NCBI GenBank assembly: GCA_963590415.1
Contig: CAVAPB010000009.1
Location: forward strand, 1-64,000
Direction: 5' to 3'
From: Fimenecus sp963590415
Lineage (GTDB): Bacteria; Bacillota; Clostridia; Oscillospirales; Acutalibacteraceae
Length of the DNA stretch: 64,000 nt
Below are positions 1 to 8,698 of the stretch, one piece after another. The notes under the pieces were generated by a model. The model made no database searches and was not told where the DNA came from. It worked only from the letters and a program-made list of their open reading frames with translations. How positions within the stretch are numbered: position 1 is the first letter of the stretch; each line of letters starts with the position of its first letter. Both the position numbers and the translations under genes were made by a program.

Positions 1-330
1 GTGTGATTTCACACTAATACCATAGCCTTTCAGGCAACAAATAGTTTATTAAAAACCACCGGCTTAACCTGCGTTGCCTGAACAGGCGTGATGGTGATTT
101 CTGCCATCTCAAAATTTTGCCAAAGGCAAATTTTGAGGGCAATATAATTTATTAGTGTGATTTCACACTAATACCATAGCCTTTCAGGCAACAAATAGTT
201 TATTAAAAACCACCGGCTTAACCTGCGTTGCCTGAACAGGCGTGATGGTGATTTCTGCCATCTCAAAATTTTGCCAAAGGCAAATTTTGAGGGCAATATA
301 AGTTGAATAGTGTGATTTTTCACACTATTT
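1..330. repeat. Tandem 154-bp palindrome-rich repeat (two copies plus a third start)
   Basis: One unit begins at position 1 and a second at 155. They are identical for about 146 bases, and only the last few bases of each unit differ. A third copy of the opening palindrome starts at 310. Each unit opens with the hairpin AGTGTGATTTCACACT. It also holds the inverted pair CAGGCAAC/GTTGCCTG and a near-perfect hairpin with arms CAAAATTTTGCC and GGCAAATTTTG. No credible gene lies here; short frames in it are repeat shadows. The first copy touches the window edge, so the array may extend further left. Confidence 0.9.
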
Positions 331-383
331 CTCCTAAAGCATATTGATAAATTTATTTTATCACATACTCCATGTTCTTTCAA

Positions 384-420
384 CAAAAAATACGGGCATC
401 GGACTTTGCCGACACCCGTA
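384..420 (-). terminator. Rho-independent terminator of the small membrane protein gene
   Basis: The arms TACGGGCATCGG and CCGACACCCGTA pair with two G-U contacts around a short loop. On the minus strand the stem is followed by a run of six T. It sits 11 bases beyond the stop codon of the gene at 432-743. Confidence 0.85.
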
Positions 421-431
421 GGGTTATTATG

Positions 432-743
432 TTATTTTTGATATTTGTCGGGCATTATTTTTATGTCCCTTACCATATCGCCGTTTATCAGCCTCACGGT
501 CGATTTCTCGTTTATCTTTATCCAATTATCCTCGACCGCAACGATTTTTCCCATTACTCCAAATGAATCGTTAAAAAGCGAAATGTTACAGACCTTACCG
601 ATAAACTCCTTAATAAGCTCAGTGGGCATACTTCTTTTCCTCCCTTTTTTCTTGTTCTGTATAATCCGCAGATATTTTCCGCTTTGCCGTGTGAACAGAA
701 CGAAAAATATGACGATCAGAGATATTATCATACTTAAATCCAT
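432..743 (-). CDS. Small membrane protein with an Sm-like C-terminal domain
   Basis: This 103-residue protein is not a family I can name with certainty. Residues 4-19 form one hydrophobic helix, followed by a very basic stretch (about 30-38). The C-terminal half (44-98) is rich in beta-type segments and resembles small Sm-like or DUF6897-type domains; this match is by eye only. I place the start at the ATG at 743, which has AAGGGTGGG just upstream, rather than at the in-frame GTG at 755. It lies downstream of two ABC exporter genes on the same strand and ends at a clear terminator, so it may be co-transcribed with them. Confidence 0.7.
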   Translation of the reverse strand: MDLSMIISLIVIFFVLFTRQSGKYLRIIQNKKKGRKRSMPTELIKEFIGKVCNISLFNDSFGVMGKIVAVEDNWIKINEKSTVRLINGDMVRDIKIMPDKYQK

Positions 744-811
744 ATCTGTTCCCACCCTTGCGTTTTATCAATTTGATTATACAACCATGCGGCAGGAAAA
801 TCAACACTTTA

Positions 812-2545
812 TTATTCAATTGCCCATTTGTTGCTTTCGCTTTGAAGCTTTACCATGCGGGCGAAAATTCCGTCCCGTTTAAGAAGCTCTGCGGGAGCTC
901 CCTGCTCTTCGATTTTACCGTCTTTGAGCACAACGATTTTGTCTGCACCCGAAACGGTCCTCATTCTGTGAGCGATGATAAGAACCGTTTTGTCCTTGAT
1001 AAGCCTTGAAAGCGCCTGCTGAATTGATGTTTCGTTCTCAACATCAAGGCTTGCCGTCGCTTCGTCAAGCAGGATAATCGGTGCGTCTTTAAGGAAAGCT
1101 CTTGCGATTGAAATCCTCTGTCTCTCGCCGCCCGAAAGCTCGCAGCCGTTTTCGCCGATATTTGAATTGAAGCCGTCGGGGAGCTTGTTTGCGAATTCAT
1201 CGACATTTGCAAGTTTTGCCGCCGCAAGTACCTCTTCGTCCGTTGCGTCCTTTTTGCCGACCCTTATATTTTCCATAACCGTGTTGTCAAACAGCGTGAC
1301 ATCCTGGAAAACTATCGAGTAAAGCGACATAAGCGTTTCGGGGTCAACCTTTGAAATATCCTCGCCGCCTACGGTAATCTTACCCTTTTTAATATCCCAG
1401 AATCTCGCCGCAAGACGGGAAACCGTGGTTTTACCGCCGCCCGACGGTCCGACAAGAGCCGTAACCTCGCCCTGTTTTGCGGTAAACGACACATCGTCAA
1501 GTACAGTTTCGCCGTTGTCATAAGCAAAGCTGACGCCGTCAAACTTAATATCGCAGCCCTTGTTGCCGAGCTCTGTTTTACCGTCCTGAACGGGGCAATC
1601 GAAAATTTCGTTCATACGCTCGATATTTGTGTTCGTCGCAATTACCGCCGCAAGGTTCTGAAGCGCATTTTCAAGCGGGTCGTAAAGCCTTGAAGCCACA
1701 AGCAGGAACATAAAGAAGGCAAGAATGTCAATGTCGCCCTTTACAAGCAGATACGCTCCCGTAAGAGCCGTGGTGGCAATGCCGAGCCTTAAAACAAGGC
1801 TTGAGGTTACGACAAACGCCGCAGTTCCGAACTCAGCCTTGAAAAGCCTTGACTCAAGGTGTCTTATCTTTTCGTCAAGTCCGTCAAGATACTCCTTTTC
1901 GGCATTGTTCGCCTTGAGGTCGGGCATTGTTTCGATACATTCCTGTATTCCGTCCTCGCAGATGATTTTTGCCTGCATTGATTTTTTGGAAAGACTCTTC
2001 TGAACACGGGAAGCGAAAGCGACTATAAGAAAAGCTATCGGGAGAACCCATACGCTTGCAAGCGCCATTCTCGCGTCAAACGCAAACAGCGATATTGCTA
2101 TAACCGTTGTTGAGATTATCGAGCCTATAAGCGGGCACACCTGGTGCGACTGACTGGTTTCCAGCACAGCGCAGTCATTCATAATTGCCGAGGTCAAATC
2201 CGCAAGGTCCTTTTTGCCGAAGAACGAAAGCGGAATTTTTCTAAGCTTTTCGGCAAGGCTTATTCTTCGCACGCCCGTTTCAACATATGTCGCAAGGAAT
2301 GTGCTGTTGTACTGAAGTCTTGTTGTCACAAGTATTATTGCCGCACATATTATACAACCGACAATATAGAACGGTATACGGCTTTTTTCAAGCGAGCCCG
2401 AAAGCATATCCTTTACAAGCAGATAAAGCAAACCGACGGGCAGCATAAACGCTACATTCTGTAAGGCGCAGAACAAACTGCCCCTGATTGTATCTATTGC
2501 GCCTTTTCTTGAAAGGGCAAATCTTCTTTGCAGTTTTTTAATCAT
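812..2545 (-). CDS. ABC exporter half-transporter (membrane plus ATPase domain), second of a pair
   Basis: A 577-residue fused permease-ATPase of the type IV exporter fold. The transmembrane domain covers about residues 25-300 and the nucleotide-binding domain 330-570. Visible motifs are Walker A GPSGGGKTT (366-374), the Q-loop near 414, the signature LSGGE (about 470), Walker B ILLDEATAS with its catalytic Glu, and H-loop AHR near 526. The stop codon of the preceding half-transporter (2549-4327) lies 3 bases upstream of its start, so the two are translated together and probably form a heterodimer. Both ATPase sites look complete. The layout resembles siderophore-type (YbtPQ/IrtAB) and multidrug pairs, and the substrate cannot be read from sequence. 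Confidence 0.9.
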   Translation of the reverse strand: MIKKLQRRFALSRKGAIDTIRGSLFCALQNVAFMLPVGLLYLLVKDMLSGSLEKSRIPFYIVGCIICAAIILVTTRLQYNSTFLATYVETGVRRISLAEKLRKIPLSFFGKKDLADLTSAIMNDCAVLETSQSHQVCPLIGSIISTTVIAISLFAFDARMALASVWVLPIAFLIVAFASRVQKSLSKKSMQAKIICEDGIQECIETMPDLKANNAEKEYLDGLDEKIRHLESRLFKAEFGTAAFVVTSSLVLRLGIATTALTGAYLLVKGDIDILAFFMFLLVASRLYDPLENALQNLAAVIATNTNIERMNEIFDCPVQDGKTELGNKGCDIKFDGVSFAYDNGETVLDDVSFTAKQGEVTALVGPSGGGKTTVSRLAARFWDIKKGKITVGGEDISKVDPETLMSLYSIVFQDVTLFDNTVMENIRVGKKDATDEEVLAAAKLANVDEFANKLPDGFNSNIGENGCELSGGERQRISIARAFLKDAPIILLDEATASLDVENETSIQQALSRLIKDKTVLIIAHRMRTVSGADKIVVLKDGKIEEQGAPAELLKRDGIFARMVKLQSESNKWAIE

Positions 2546-2548
2546 CTC

Positions 2549-4327
2549 TTACGCCTCCTTTGATACTTTCCACTCAACGGACTTGCAATAGTCGTTCCAC
2601 ATCTGCGAGAACAGACCGTCTTTTTCGGAAAGCTCGGAGAACGTTCCGCTCTGTTCAAGCTTTCCGTCCTTCATAACAAATATCTTGTCTGCATTGACGA
2701 CAGTTGAGAGCCTGTGAGCTATCATAATTACCGTCTTACCCTTGGCAAGCTCGTTCATAGCCCTCTGCACCTTGACCTCGTTGTCGGGGTCGGCAAAGGC
2801 TGTCGCCTCGTCAAGTATGATTATCGGCGAGTTTTTGAGCATAGCTCTCGCAACGGCAATTCTCTGTGTTTCGCCGCCCGAAAGATATACGCCCTTTGAA
2901 CCGATTACCGTATTTATTCCGTCGGGGAATTTTTCGATAATATCCGAACACTGTGCGGCTTTGAGTGCGTCCGTAACCTCTTTTTCGGTTGCGTCCTTTT
3001 TGCCGAGACGGACATTGTCGAGAATTGATGCCTTTATAAGCTTGCTGTCCTGGAAAACAAAGGAAACCGTTCCCATAAGCTCGTTTTTGTCAATATTCTT
3101 TACATCCGTGCCGCCTATAAGCACCTTGCCCGACTGCGGGTCGAAAAACCTTGCAATAATGTTTGCAAGCGTTGTCTTGCCGCTGCCCGAGGGACCCACG
3201 AACGCCACGGTCTGTCCGTCGCCGATTTTAAGCGACACGCCGTCAACCGCATTTTTAACTCCGTCGTATGAAAACTTAACATTTTCAAGTTCAACCGAAC
3301 GGTCTGCGGGATGAGCGGGCTTATCCGATACAGGGAGCTCCTCACAGCCGAGAACCTCGTCAATTCTCGTAATGGCGTCGTTTACTATCATATTGTTTTC
3401 GCTCATATACATAAGCCTCGTCATTGTAAGCGAAATAACCGGTGTTACGATTATGTAGAAAAGCATATTGAGCAAAAATTCGCCCGTAACGCTTCCGTGC
3501 GAGAACCAAAAGCCCGCAATTATAAGGAAGGCGAATACACTGTTTACCGCAAGGGTGTAAAGCATCATCGGTCCGCGGAGGTTGAGCGTGTAATCCGTTG
3601 TCCACTTTTCGTAATTGTCGATAGTCGCCTTGAACTTCTTGAACGAGAACACGGTCTGACCGAAGGTCTTTGCAACGGGGATACCTCTTACATATTCAAC
3701 CGCTTCGTTTGACATATCGCTCAGCGAATTCTGATATTCGGTCATCTTCTGCTGCATATTTTTGCCCGTCATACCGCTCATACAAACGAACGCAATAGCA
3801 ACGGGAACAAGGCTTAACAAGCCTATTCTCCAATCAAAAACAAACAGCAGTATGAGCATACCGACTATGTTTGCCATCGCACGGTATTTGTCGGGAAGCT
3901 GGTGCGCAAGATATGCCTCCGCAGCACCCGATGTCTCGGATATAACTCTGCGCAGCTTACCGCTTCCGAACTCTTCAAGCTTTCCCAACGGGAATTTTGA
4001 TATGTGATTTGTCAGGTCAATTCTTATATTTGTCGCTATCCTGAACGCCGCTGCGTGCGAGCACATAAGACCCGCTATATACACAAGCACCGTGAGCACC
4101 GCAAACAGCACCGCTGTCCAACCGTACGAGGTCACATTTTGAGCCTCGGAATAGTTCGGTGCAACCTCTATGACCTCTTTAAGTATGCGCCAAATATACC
4201 AAAACGGCATAAGCGCTAAGAATGCGCTTGCGGCGGACAAAACCCAAGACAGATAGACAAATGCCTTGCGGGAGCCCGCATATTCAAGCAAGCGGCTTAA
4301 ATTTGACTGCTTTTTCTCTTTTTTCAA
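2549..4327 (-). CDS. ABC exporter half-transporter, first of a pair
   Basis: A 592-residue fused permease-ATPase. The transmembrane domain covers about residues 20-310 and the ATPase about 340-585. Walker A is GPSGSGKTT (378-386), the signature is LSGGET, Walker B ends in ILDEATAF, and the H-loop is AHRLS (538). The start is a TTG codon at 4327 with GGAGG eight bases upstream; no ATG in the region has a comparable ribosome site. It follows a TetR gene on the same strand, with a perfect 20-bp palindrome between them (4368-4387), so expression is probably induced by a ligand of that repressor. It forms a pair with the gene at 812-2545. Confidence 0.9.
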   Translation of the reverse strand: MKKEKKQSNLSRLLEYAGSRKAFVYLSWVLSAASAFLALMPFWYIWRILKEVIEVAPNYSEAQNVTSYGWTAVLFAVLTVLVYIAGLMCSHAAAFRIATNIRIDLTNHISKFPLGKLEEFGSGKLRRVISETSGAAEAYLAHQLPDKYRAMANIVGMLILLFVFDWRIGLLSLVPVAIAFVCMSGMTGKNMQQKMTEYQNSLSDMSNEAVEYVRGIPVAKTFGQTVFSFKKFKATIDNYEKWTTDYTLNLRGPMMLYTLAVNSVFAFLIIAGFWFSHGSVTGEFLLNMLFYIIVTPVISLTMTRLMYMSENNMIVNDAITRIDEVLGCEELPVSDKPAHPADRSVELENVKFSYDGVKNAVDGVSLKIGDGQTVAFVGPSGSGKTTLANIIARFFDPQSGKVLIGGTDVKNIDKNELMGTVSFVFQDSKLIKASILDNVRLGKKDATEKEVTDALKAAQCSDIIEKFPDGINTVIGSKGVYLSGGETQRIAVARAMLKNSPIIILDEATAFADPDNEVKVQRAMNELAKGKTVIMIAHRLSTVVNADKIFVMKDGKLEQSGTFSELSEKDGLFSQMWNDYCKSVEWKVSKEA

Positions 4328-4348
4328 AGAAATTACCTCCCTGTAACA

Positions 4349-4387
4349 ATATACAAATCCGTTATTTGAGTTAGCAATTGCTAACTC
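4349..4387 (-). promoter_or_regulatory. Promoter and perfect palindromic operator for the ABC exporter pair
   Basis: A perfect 20-bp palindrome, GAGTTAGCAATTGCTAACTC, spans 4368-4387 between the TetR stop codon and the exporter start. A minus-strand promoter TTGCTA-17 bp-GTATAT (4349-4377) has its -35 inside the palindrome, so a bound repressor would block polymerase. The assignment to the neighbouring TetR protein is inference from position. Confidence 0.75.
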
Positions 4388-4408
4388 CGCACCAAAAATT
4401 AAAGAGCA

Positions 4409-5023
4409 TTACTGCCCCATAATTTTCAGCCATCCCGCGGTGTAAAACGCATTGAGCTCTTCAAGATATTTTTCCGCCTTTTCAAAGCTCATATCGTGGA
4501 TTACCATCTCGAAGCAGGCGTTCATCATTCCCGTTACAAGAATGTGTTCAAGCCGTTCGTCGATATGCGGGACCTCGTGACCGAGACGGCGCAGGGTGTC
4601 ATAATACCTGTGCGTTGCCTCAACCTCAAGCTCCACCATTTTGTCAACCATTCCCGAATACTCCGTTCCGTCGGAATGAAGTAAAATAAGCCTTAACGCA
4701 GATTTGTGGGAATAGGCGTAAACCAGAATTTCTTTCATACAGTTTCCGCCCGCCTTCCCCATATGCGACGGCTTTTCGCTGTCGGGAAGCTCGTCAAAAT
4801 CGCTCAATGACCTCTTGTAAGTGTCAAGAACATAATCATACGCCTCTTTGACAAGAGCTCCGAACAGTTCTTCCTTACTGTTGTAATATCCGTAGAACGC
4901 TCCGGTGGTAACACCCGCGGTTTTCACGATATTGCGAAGCGAAGCCGATTTAAAGCCCTTTTCCGAAAATTCCGCTTCGGCAGCCGACCATATTTTCTCC
5001 AAAGTCGAGTTTTCAGTCAACAT
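4409..5023 (-). CDS. TetR/AcrR family transcriptional regulator
   Basis: A regulator of about 204 residues with an N-terminal TetR helix-turn-helix. The recognition segment includes TTGAFYGYYNSKEELF, the family hallmark. The remainder is the variable ligand-binding and dimerisation domain. Start choice is uncertain: ATG at 5023 and TTG at 5020 are both close to a GGGGTG ribosome site, and an ATG at 5041 would lie upstream of it. The gene precedes the two ABC half-exporters. It has its own promoter with a palindrome over the -10, and a different palindrome precedes the exporters, so it probably represses both itself and them. Confidence 0.88.
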   Translation of the reverse strand: MLTENSTLEKIWSAAEAEFSEKGFKSASLRNIVKTAGVTTGAFYGYYNSKEELFGALVKEAYDYVLDTYKRSLSDFDELPDSEKPSHMGKAGGNCMKEILVYAYSHKSALRLILLHSDGTEYSGMVDKMVELEVEATHRYYDTLRRLGHEVPHIDERLEHILVTGMMNACFEMVIHDMSFEKAEKYLEELNAFYTAGWLKIMGQ

Positions 5024-5039
5024 CAACACCCCGCAAATC

Positions 5040-5081
5040 ATATAACAGTGTTATATTATATCGTTTTTCAACATTTGTCAA
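5040..5081 (-). promoter_or_regulatory. TetR gene promoter with overlapping inverted repeat
   Basis: On the minus strand TTGACA (5076-5081) is followed 17 bp later by TAATAT; TATAAT at 15 bp is an alternative. The perfect inverted repeat ATATAACAGTGTTATAT (5040-5056) overlaps the -10 and the predicted start of transcription, the usual place for an autoregulatory TetR operator. Confidence 0.7.
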
Positions 5082-5097
5082 TAGCTTTTGCACATTT

Positions 5098-6027
5098 TTA
5101 TATCTTTTTCCAATCGGAAATCGCCTTGCATATGCGGCGGTCAATGTCAATTCTCGTCTGCTTGCACTCCTGCGGATATTTCTTAGCCGCAACGAACGCA
5201 ATCTTCACAAACAAATCCGCACCTACGGGAAGCATACATTTGAGCATACTCTCGGGGAACACAAAATGCGTTCCGTGTTCATATACCGCAATTTCGACAT
5301 CGCACTCATGAGGCTTTTCGGACAGTCTCTTTTCCATTCTGCGGATATATTTTGCGGCGTTCCAAAGCGAGTCGTCCTCCGCACCGATTAAAACAAGCTT
5401 TCCCTTTATGTTTTCCACCTTTATCATCTCGTCCTCGGGGTGAGGTCTGTCCTTTTCCGAGTCCTCAAACAGCTTTACGGTGGAAAGCATATCTCCCGTG
5501 CGCTTGCTCTCTTCCTTCATAATTCTTCCGTACTCGGGGTGCTTGTACTTAAACGGCATATACGGCAACGGTTCGCCCCTGTATGTAAACAGCGATTCGT
5601 TTTCAATCGGCCACTCGGTGCATCCGTCTCTCTTGCCCTGCTCAAAGCCCTGCCAGATAAAGTCGCTCGGCGTCATCGCAATCGTCAGCGAAATGTCGTT
5701 AAAATACGAAGCCGCCGTCAGCGCAAGCGTACCCGTCGTGGAAGCGCCCGCTATTCCGACCTTTTTGTTGCCGTGCGATTTGAGGTATGCAACTGCGCTC
5801 TCCACCCTTTCAAGCGGATAGTTGTGATGGCTGTAATTCTTCTTTTCCGGCGACATCGTAAGCACATTCAATCCCCTTTTGTGCAGCCATTTGACCGCCG
5901 AACGGGCCATATGGTCCTCGGGGTCGTCGCCGAGCATTGCGATAATTCCGCAGTCGGTTTTCTCGGGACACTCCCAATAAGCGCCGTAAAATCCTTCGGT
6001 TTCAACATCAAAATGTATTTTATTCAT
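5098..6027 (-). CDS. Alpha/beta hydrolase of the acyl-CoA thioesterase (BAAT C-terminal) type
   Basis: A 309-residue alpha/beta hydrolase. The nucleophile elbow is GASTTG with Ser96. A probable acid residue lies in GAEDDSLWN (about 218) and the catalytic His in EHGTHF (254), so the triad is complete. The arrangement and the long insert between nucleophile and acid resemble the C-terminal domain of bile-acid-CoA:amino acid N-acyltransferase/acyl-CoA thioesterases, which in bacteria occurs without the eukaryotic N-terminal domain. There is no signal peptide, so it is cytoplasmic. It has its own promoter and is not tightly linked to neighbours. Acyl-CoA or another thioester is the likely substrate class; the exact one is unknown. 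Confidence 0.75.
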   Translation of the reverse strand: MNKIHFDVETEGFYGAYWECPEKTDCGIIAMLGDDPEDHMARSAVKWLHKRGLNVLTMSPEKKNYSHHNYPLERVESAVAYLKSHGNKKVGIAGASTTGTLALTAASYFNDISLTIAMTPSDFIWQGFEQGKRDGCTEWPIENESLFTYRGEPLPYMPFKYKHPEYGRIMKEESKRTGDMLSTVKLFEDSEKDRPHPEDEMIKVENIKGKLVLIGAEDDSLWNAAKYIRRMEKRLSEKPHECDVEIAVYEHGTHFVFPESMLKCMLPVGADLFVKIAFVAAKKYPQECKQTRIDIDRRICKAISDWKKI

Positions 6028-6078
6028 AAATACGACTCCCGTAATTTATATCAGACCTTTTTACTATGAATTAAAAAT

Positions 6079-6107
6079 ATAATATAACATCTTTTCTAAA
6101 AAATCAA
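6079..6107 (-). promoter_or_regulatory. Sigma-A type promoter of the BAAT-like hydrolase
   Basis: Minus-strand TTGATT and TATTAT are separated by exactly 17 bp and lie about 50 bases upstream of the start codon at 6027. Confidence 0.6.
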
Positions 6108-6222
6108 GCCTTATTATTTTACTTTATCTTTACTTTCATTTTACACAAACAAGGTTTCGAAAATCCGCCGAAAGGGATATTCTGTTTTTGTAAACAAAAC
6201 AAACAAAACGGAGACGGTAAAT

Positions 6223-6414
6223 ATGAAAAAAATCGCAGTCGCTTTTATATTCTCGGTTGCTGCATTTCTTGCTGGCGAATATTTATATTCCCGAAGTGTC
6301 GGCAAAATAGGCTTCCCGTCCTTTGCGGGACTTACGCTTATTTGGCTTGCGGTCGCAACGGCGCTCGTATGCGTTTCGGCGGTCATTTACAAAAAATCGG
6401 AGGCAAAGAGATGA
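6223..6414 (+). CDS. Small two-helix membrane protein, partner of GtrA-like protein
   Basis: A 63-residue protein with two hydrophobic segments (about 4-20 and 36-56) and a basic C-terminus. The ribosome site CGGAGACGG lies seven bases before the ATG. Its stop overlaps the start of the GtrA-like gene as ATGA, so the two are translationally coupled and probably act together. I do not recognise a family; many small bacterial membrane proteins look like this. Confidence 0.65.
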   Translation: MKKIAVAFIFSVAAFLAGEYLYSRSVGKIGFPSFAGLTLIWLAVATALVCVSAVIYKKSEAKR

Positions 6415-6923
6415 AAGAAAAATTAAATGCTTTTACAAAAAAACACGCCGAGCTGTGGAAATTTGTTAAATTCACTTTCACGGGAGCGAGTACCTCGGTT
6501 TTGGAACTCGGCGTATTTATGTTTTTGCAGTATGTTGTTTTCAAATCGTTAAATGTCACGCCCGTAACTGACAACGCGGTGCTCAATTTTCTCGGCATCG
6601 AATACAAGGGCTACCTCTATTCCTATGCCATATCGGCGATAATCGGCTATGCCGCAGCATACATAATGAACCGCAAGCTTACCTTTAAGGCTGACGCAAA
6701 CCCCGTATTCTCAACGGTGGTTTATGCAATTATGGTTGCCTGCACTATAGCGTTCAACACATGGTTCGGAGCATTTCTCGGAACGCTTATCAAAAACAAC
6801 GGCTGGGACAACGCCCTTGTGCAGGCGCTTACAAAGCTTGTTGTGATGACCGTGCCCACCTTATGGACATATCCCCTCAACCGCTTTGTAATACACCGCA
6901 AGAAAAAACCTCAACAGGCGTGA
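6411..6923 (+). CDS. GtrA-like family membrane protein
   Basis: A 170-residue integral membrane protein with about four transmembrane helices. The N-terminal helix carries the FVKFTFTGAST segment, and the conserved MNRKLTF motif in the loop after helix 3 is typical of the GtrA family (PF04138). Members help move lipid-linked sugars, such as bactoprenol-linked glucose, across the membrane or take part in surface polysaccharide synthesis. I chose the ATG at 6411, which has CGGAGGC upstream and overlaps the preceding gene. No glycosyltransferase is adjacent, so the sugar is unknown. Confidence 0.85.
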   Translation: MKEKLNAFTKKHAELWKFVKFTFTGASTSVLELGVFMFLQYVVFKSLNVTPVTDNAVLNFLGIEYKGYLYSYAISAIIGYAAAYIMNRKLTFKADANPVFSTVVYAIMVACTIAFNTWFGAFLGTLIKNNGWDNALVQALTKLVVMTVPTLWTYPLNRFVIHRKKKPQQA

Positions 6924-6992
6924 AAATTCGCTTGCGTTGACACGGAGGCTTACCGAGCTTATCATATAAGATGACAATTCTTAAAAAGGTAT

Positions 6993-7832
6993 GTGATTAA
7001 AATTAACAAAAACAATTCTCTTGCAATAGCGACAGACCTTGACGGAACATTGCTCTCAAGCAAAAACGAAGTGTCTGCGGAAAATCTCGCCGCAATACGC
7101 CGTCTCGGTTCGGCGGGAATAAAAACAATCCTGCTCACGGGCAGAACATTTTACGAAATCCCCGAAGTTCTCAGGGAATGCGGCGACATAGCATATATGA
7201 TTTACTCAAACGGAGCGGCGGCGGTAACCGGCAAGGGCGAAACCGTATTCGGCAACTGTATTCCGCACAAAAAAGCCGTATATTTGTTTGAGATTTTGTC
7301 AAAATACGAAACATTTATCGAAATATATGCCGACGGCGTCCCTTATGTGAGCAAAGACAAGTTTGGCGACGAGATGTTCAGGATGTACCGAATTGACGAG
7401 GGCTTCATCCCCGAAATGCACATAAGCCGCCGACCCGTGCCGAGCCTTACGGAAATCGTAACGGAGCCGACTCGGAAAATTGAAATGTTTGATGTCTTTT
7501 TCAAAAACGAGTCGGAAAGGCTTGAATGTATCGAATTGCTCAAAAAAGACGGAGAAGTTGAAATAACCTCATCAATGACGAGCAACCTTGAAATAATCTG
7601 TTCGGGAACAAGCAAGGGTAAGGCTCTTGAGAGGCTTTGCGGAATTGTCGATATTCCCGTAAGCCGCGTTACCGTTGCGGGAGACAGCAAAAATGATATT
7701 ACCGCATTTCAAACAGACGCAAAAAAATACGCCGTTTCAAACGCCTGTCCCGAGCTGAAATCACTCGCCGACAAAATCATCTGTTCAAACGACGAAAATA
7801 TAATGACTTATCTTGAAAAGGAGCTGTTATAG
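6993..7832 (+). CDS. HAD-superfamily Cof-type phosphatase
   Basis: A 279-residue cytoplasmic hydrolase of the Cof/YbiV subfamily (HAD type IIB). Motif I is TDLDGTLL with Asp15 and Asp17, motif II contains LLTGRT, and motifs III/IV are represented by the C-terminal GDSKNDITAF. The large alpha/beta cap between motifs II and III is complete. Members dephosphorylate sugar phosphates, flavin nucleotides or pyridoxal phosphate; the substrate here is not evident. The start is GTG at 6993, because the overlapping ATG at 6991 runs straight into a stop. The MBL-fold gene begins 3 bases after its stop, so the two form an operon. Confidence 0.87.
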   Translation: MIKINKNNSLAIATDLDGTLLSSKNEVSAENLAAIRRLGSAGIKTILLTGRTFYEIPEVLRECGDIAYMIYSNGAAAVTGKGETVFGNCIPHKKAVYLFEILSKYETFIEIYADGVPYVSKDKFGDEMFRMYRIDEGFIPEMHISRRPVPSLTEIVTEPTRKIEMFDVFFKNESERLECIELLKKDGEVEITSSMTSNLEIICSGTSKGKALERLCGIVDIPVSRVTVAGDSKNDITAFQTDAKKYAVSNACPELKSLADKIICSNDENIMTYLEKELL

Positions 7833-7835
7833 ACA

Positions 7836-8672
7836 ATGGGCGACTTTATTCATTTTCTGAACACAAACAATTCCGACTGTATCGTGCTCGAAAGCGACGG
7901 ACATTACGCAATGATTGACGCCGCAGAGGACAACGACTATCCCGCCGACAAGCCGCATCTCAAATACAAGGGCTATGAGGATTATATATGCGATTGGCTT
8001 TTTAAGCACTGCGCCGACAGCAACGGCAATGTAACTCTTGACTTTGTTCTCGGCACTCATGCCCATTCCGACCACCTCGGCGGCTTTGACACTGTAATCT
8101 CCAACCCGAAAATCAATGTAAAGCTTGCGTATTTGAAGCCGTATTCAAACAAAAACGTTTTCATTTACGAAAGACTGCGTTGGGATAACCGAGAGGTCTA
8201 CGAGCAGATGAAGAACGCCCTTGAAAGCCGAAATGTACCGATAATCGAGGAGTTTGAGGGTAAAACGCAAATGCTCGGCAACCTGAAAATCACATTTTAT
8301 AACGGCAGCTCAAGAAAGCGGCTCATAAAATACGGAGACAATGTAAACAGCGTTGTCTGCCTTGTCGAAAACGGCAGCCGCAGGGCGTTGCTCACGGGAG
8401 ACTTCACCAACAAGACGCTCGGCGAAATTCCGCTTGCGAACAAGGTCGGAAAAATCGACCTGCTCAAGGTCGGACACCACGGATACCCGTTCTCGTCCTC
8501 GCTGTACTTCCTCAAAAAGCTGTCTCCCGAATACAGCGTAATTTGTAACAGCTCGAGAAGAGTTTATCCGCACATTATGTTCAAATTGAAAAAGATCATA
8601 CATTCAACCGTTTTGTGCACGGCAGACAACGGCGGCGTGGATTATTGCTTTGACGATAACAGCATAAAATAG
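7836..8672 (+). CDS. MBL-fold metallohydrolase (ComEC/Rec2-domain type)
   Basis: A 278-residue metallo-beta-lactamase fold protein. The metal-binding motif THAHSDHLGG (His75, His77, Asp79, His80) is intact, with further ligands in LLTGDF and the VGHHG segment. It has no signal peptide or membrane helices, so it is a soluble protein resembling the extracellular nuclease domain of ComEC but not the channel. Substrates in this group vary, including nucleic acids and small phosphodiesters. It follows the HAD phosphatase with no room for a promoter, which hints at a shared phosphoester-related role, by inference only. Confidence 0.85.
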   Translation: MGDFIHFLNTNNSDCIVLESDGHYAMIDAAEDNDYPADKPHLKYKGYEDYICDWLFKHCADSNGNVTLDFVLGTHAHSDHLGGFDTVISNPKINVKLAYLKPYSNKNVFIYERLRWDNREVYEQMKNALESRNVPIIEEFEGKTQMLGNLKITFYNGSSRKRLIKYGDNVNSVVCLVENGSRRALLTGDFTNKTLGEIPLANKVGKIDLLKVGHHGYPFSSSLYFLKKLSPEYSVICNSSRRVYPHIMFKLKKIIHSTVLCTADNGGVDYCFDDNSIK

Positions 8673-8698
8673 GCAGTTCCCATGTATATCCACTTTAA

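Noticed and set aside
1..330. CRISPR array
   Set aside because: The spacing is one 154-bp unit with no short repeats separated by unique spacers, and no cas gene is present anywhere in the window.
168..386. A 72-codon minus-strand frame in the left-edge repeat
   Set aside because: It lies almost wholly inside the tandem repeat, has no ribosome site and crosses three hairpins.
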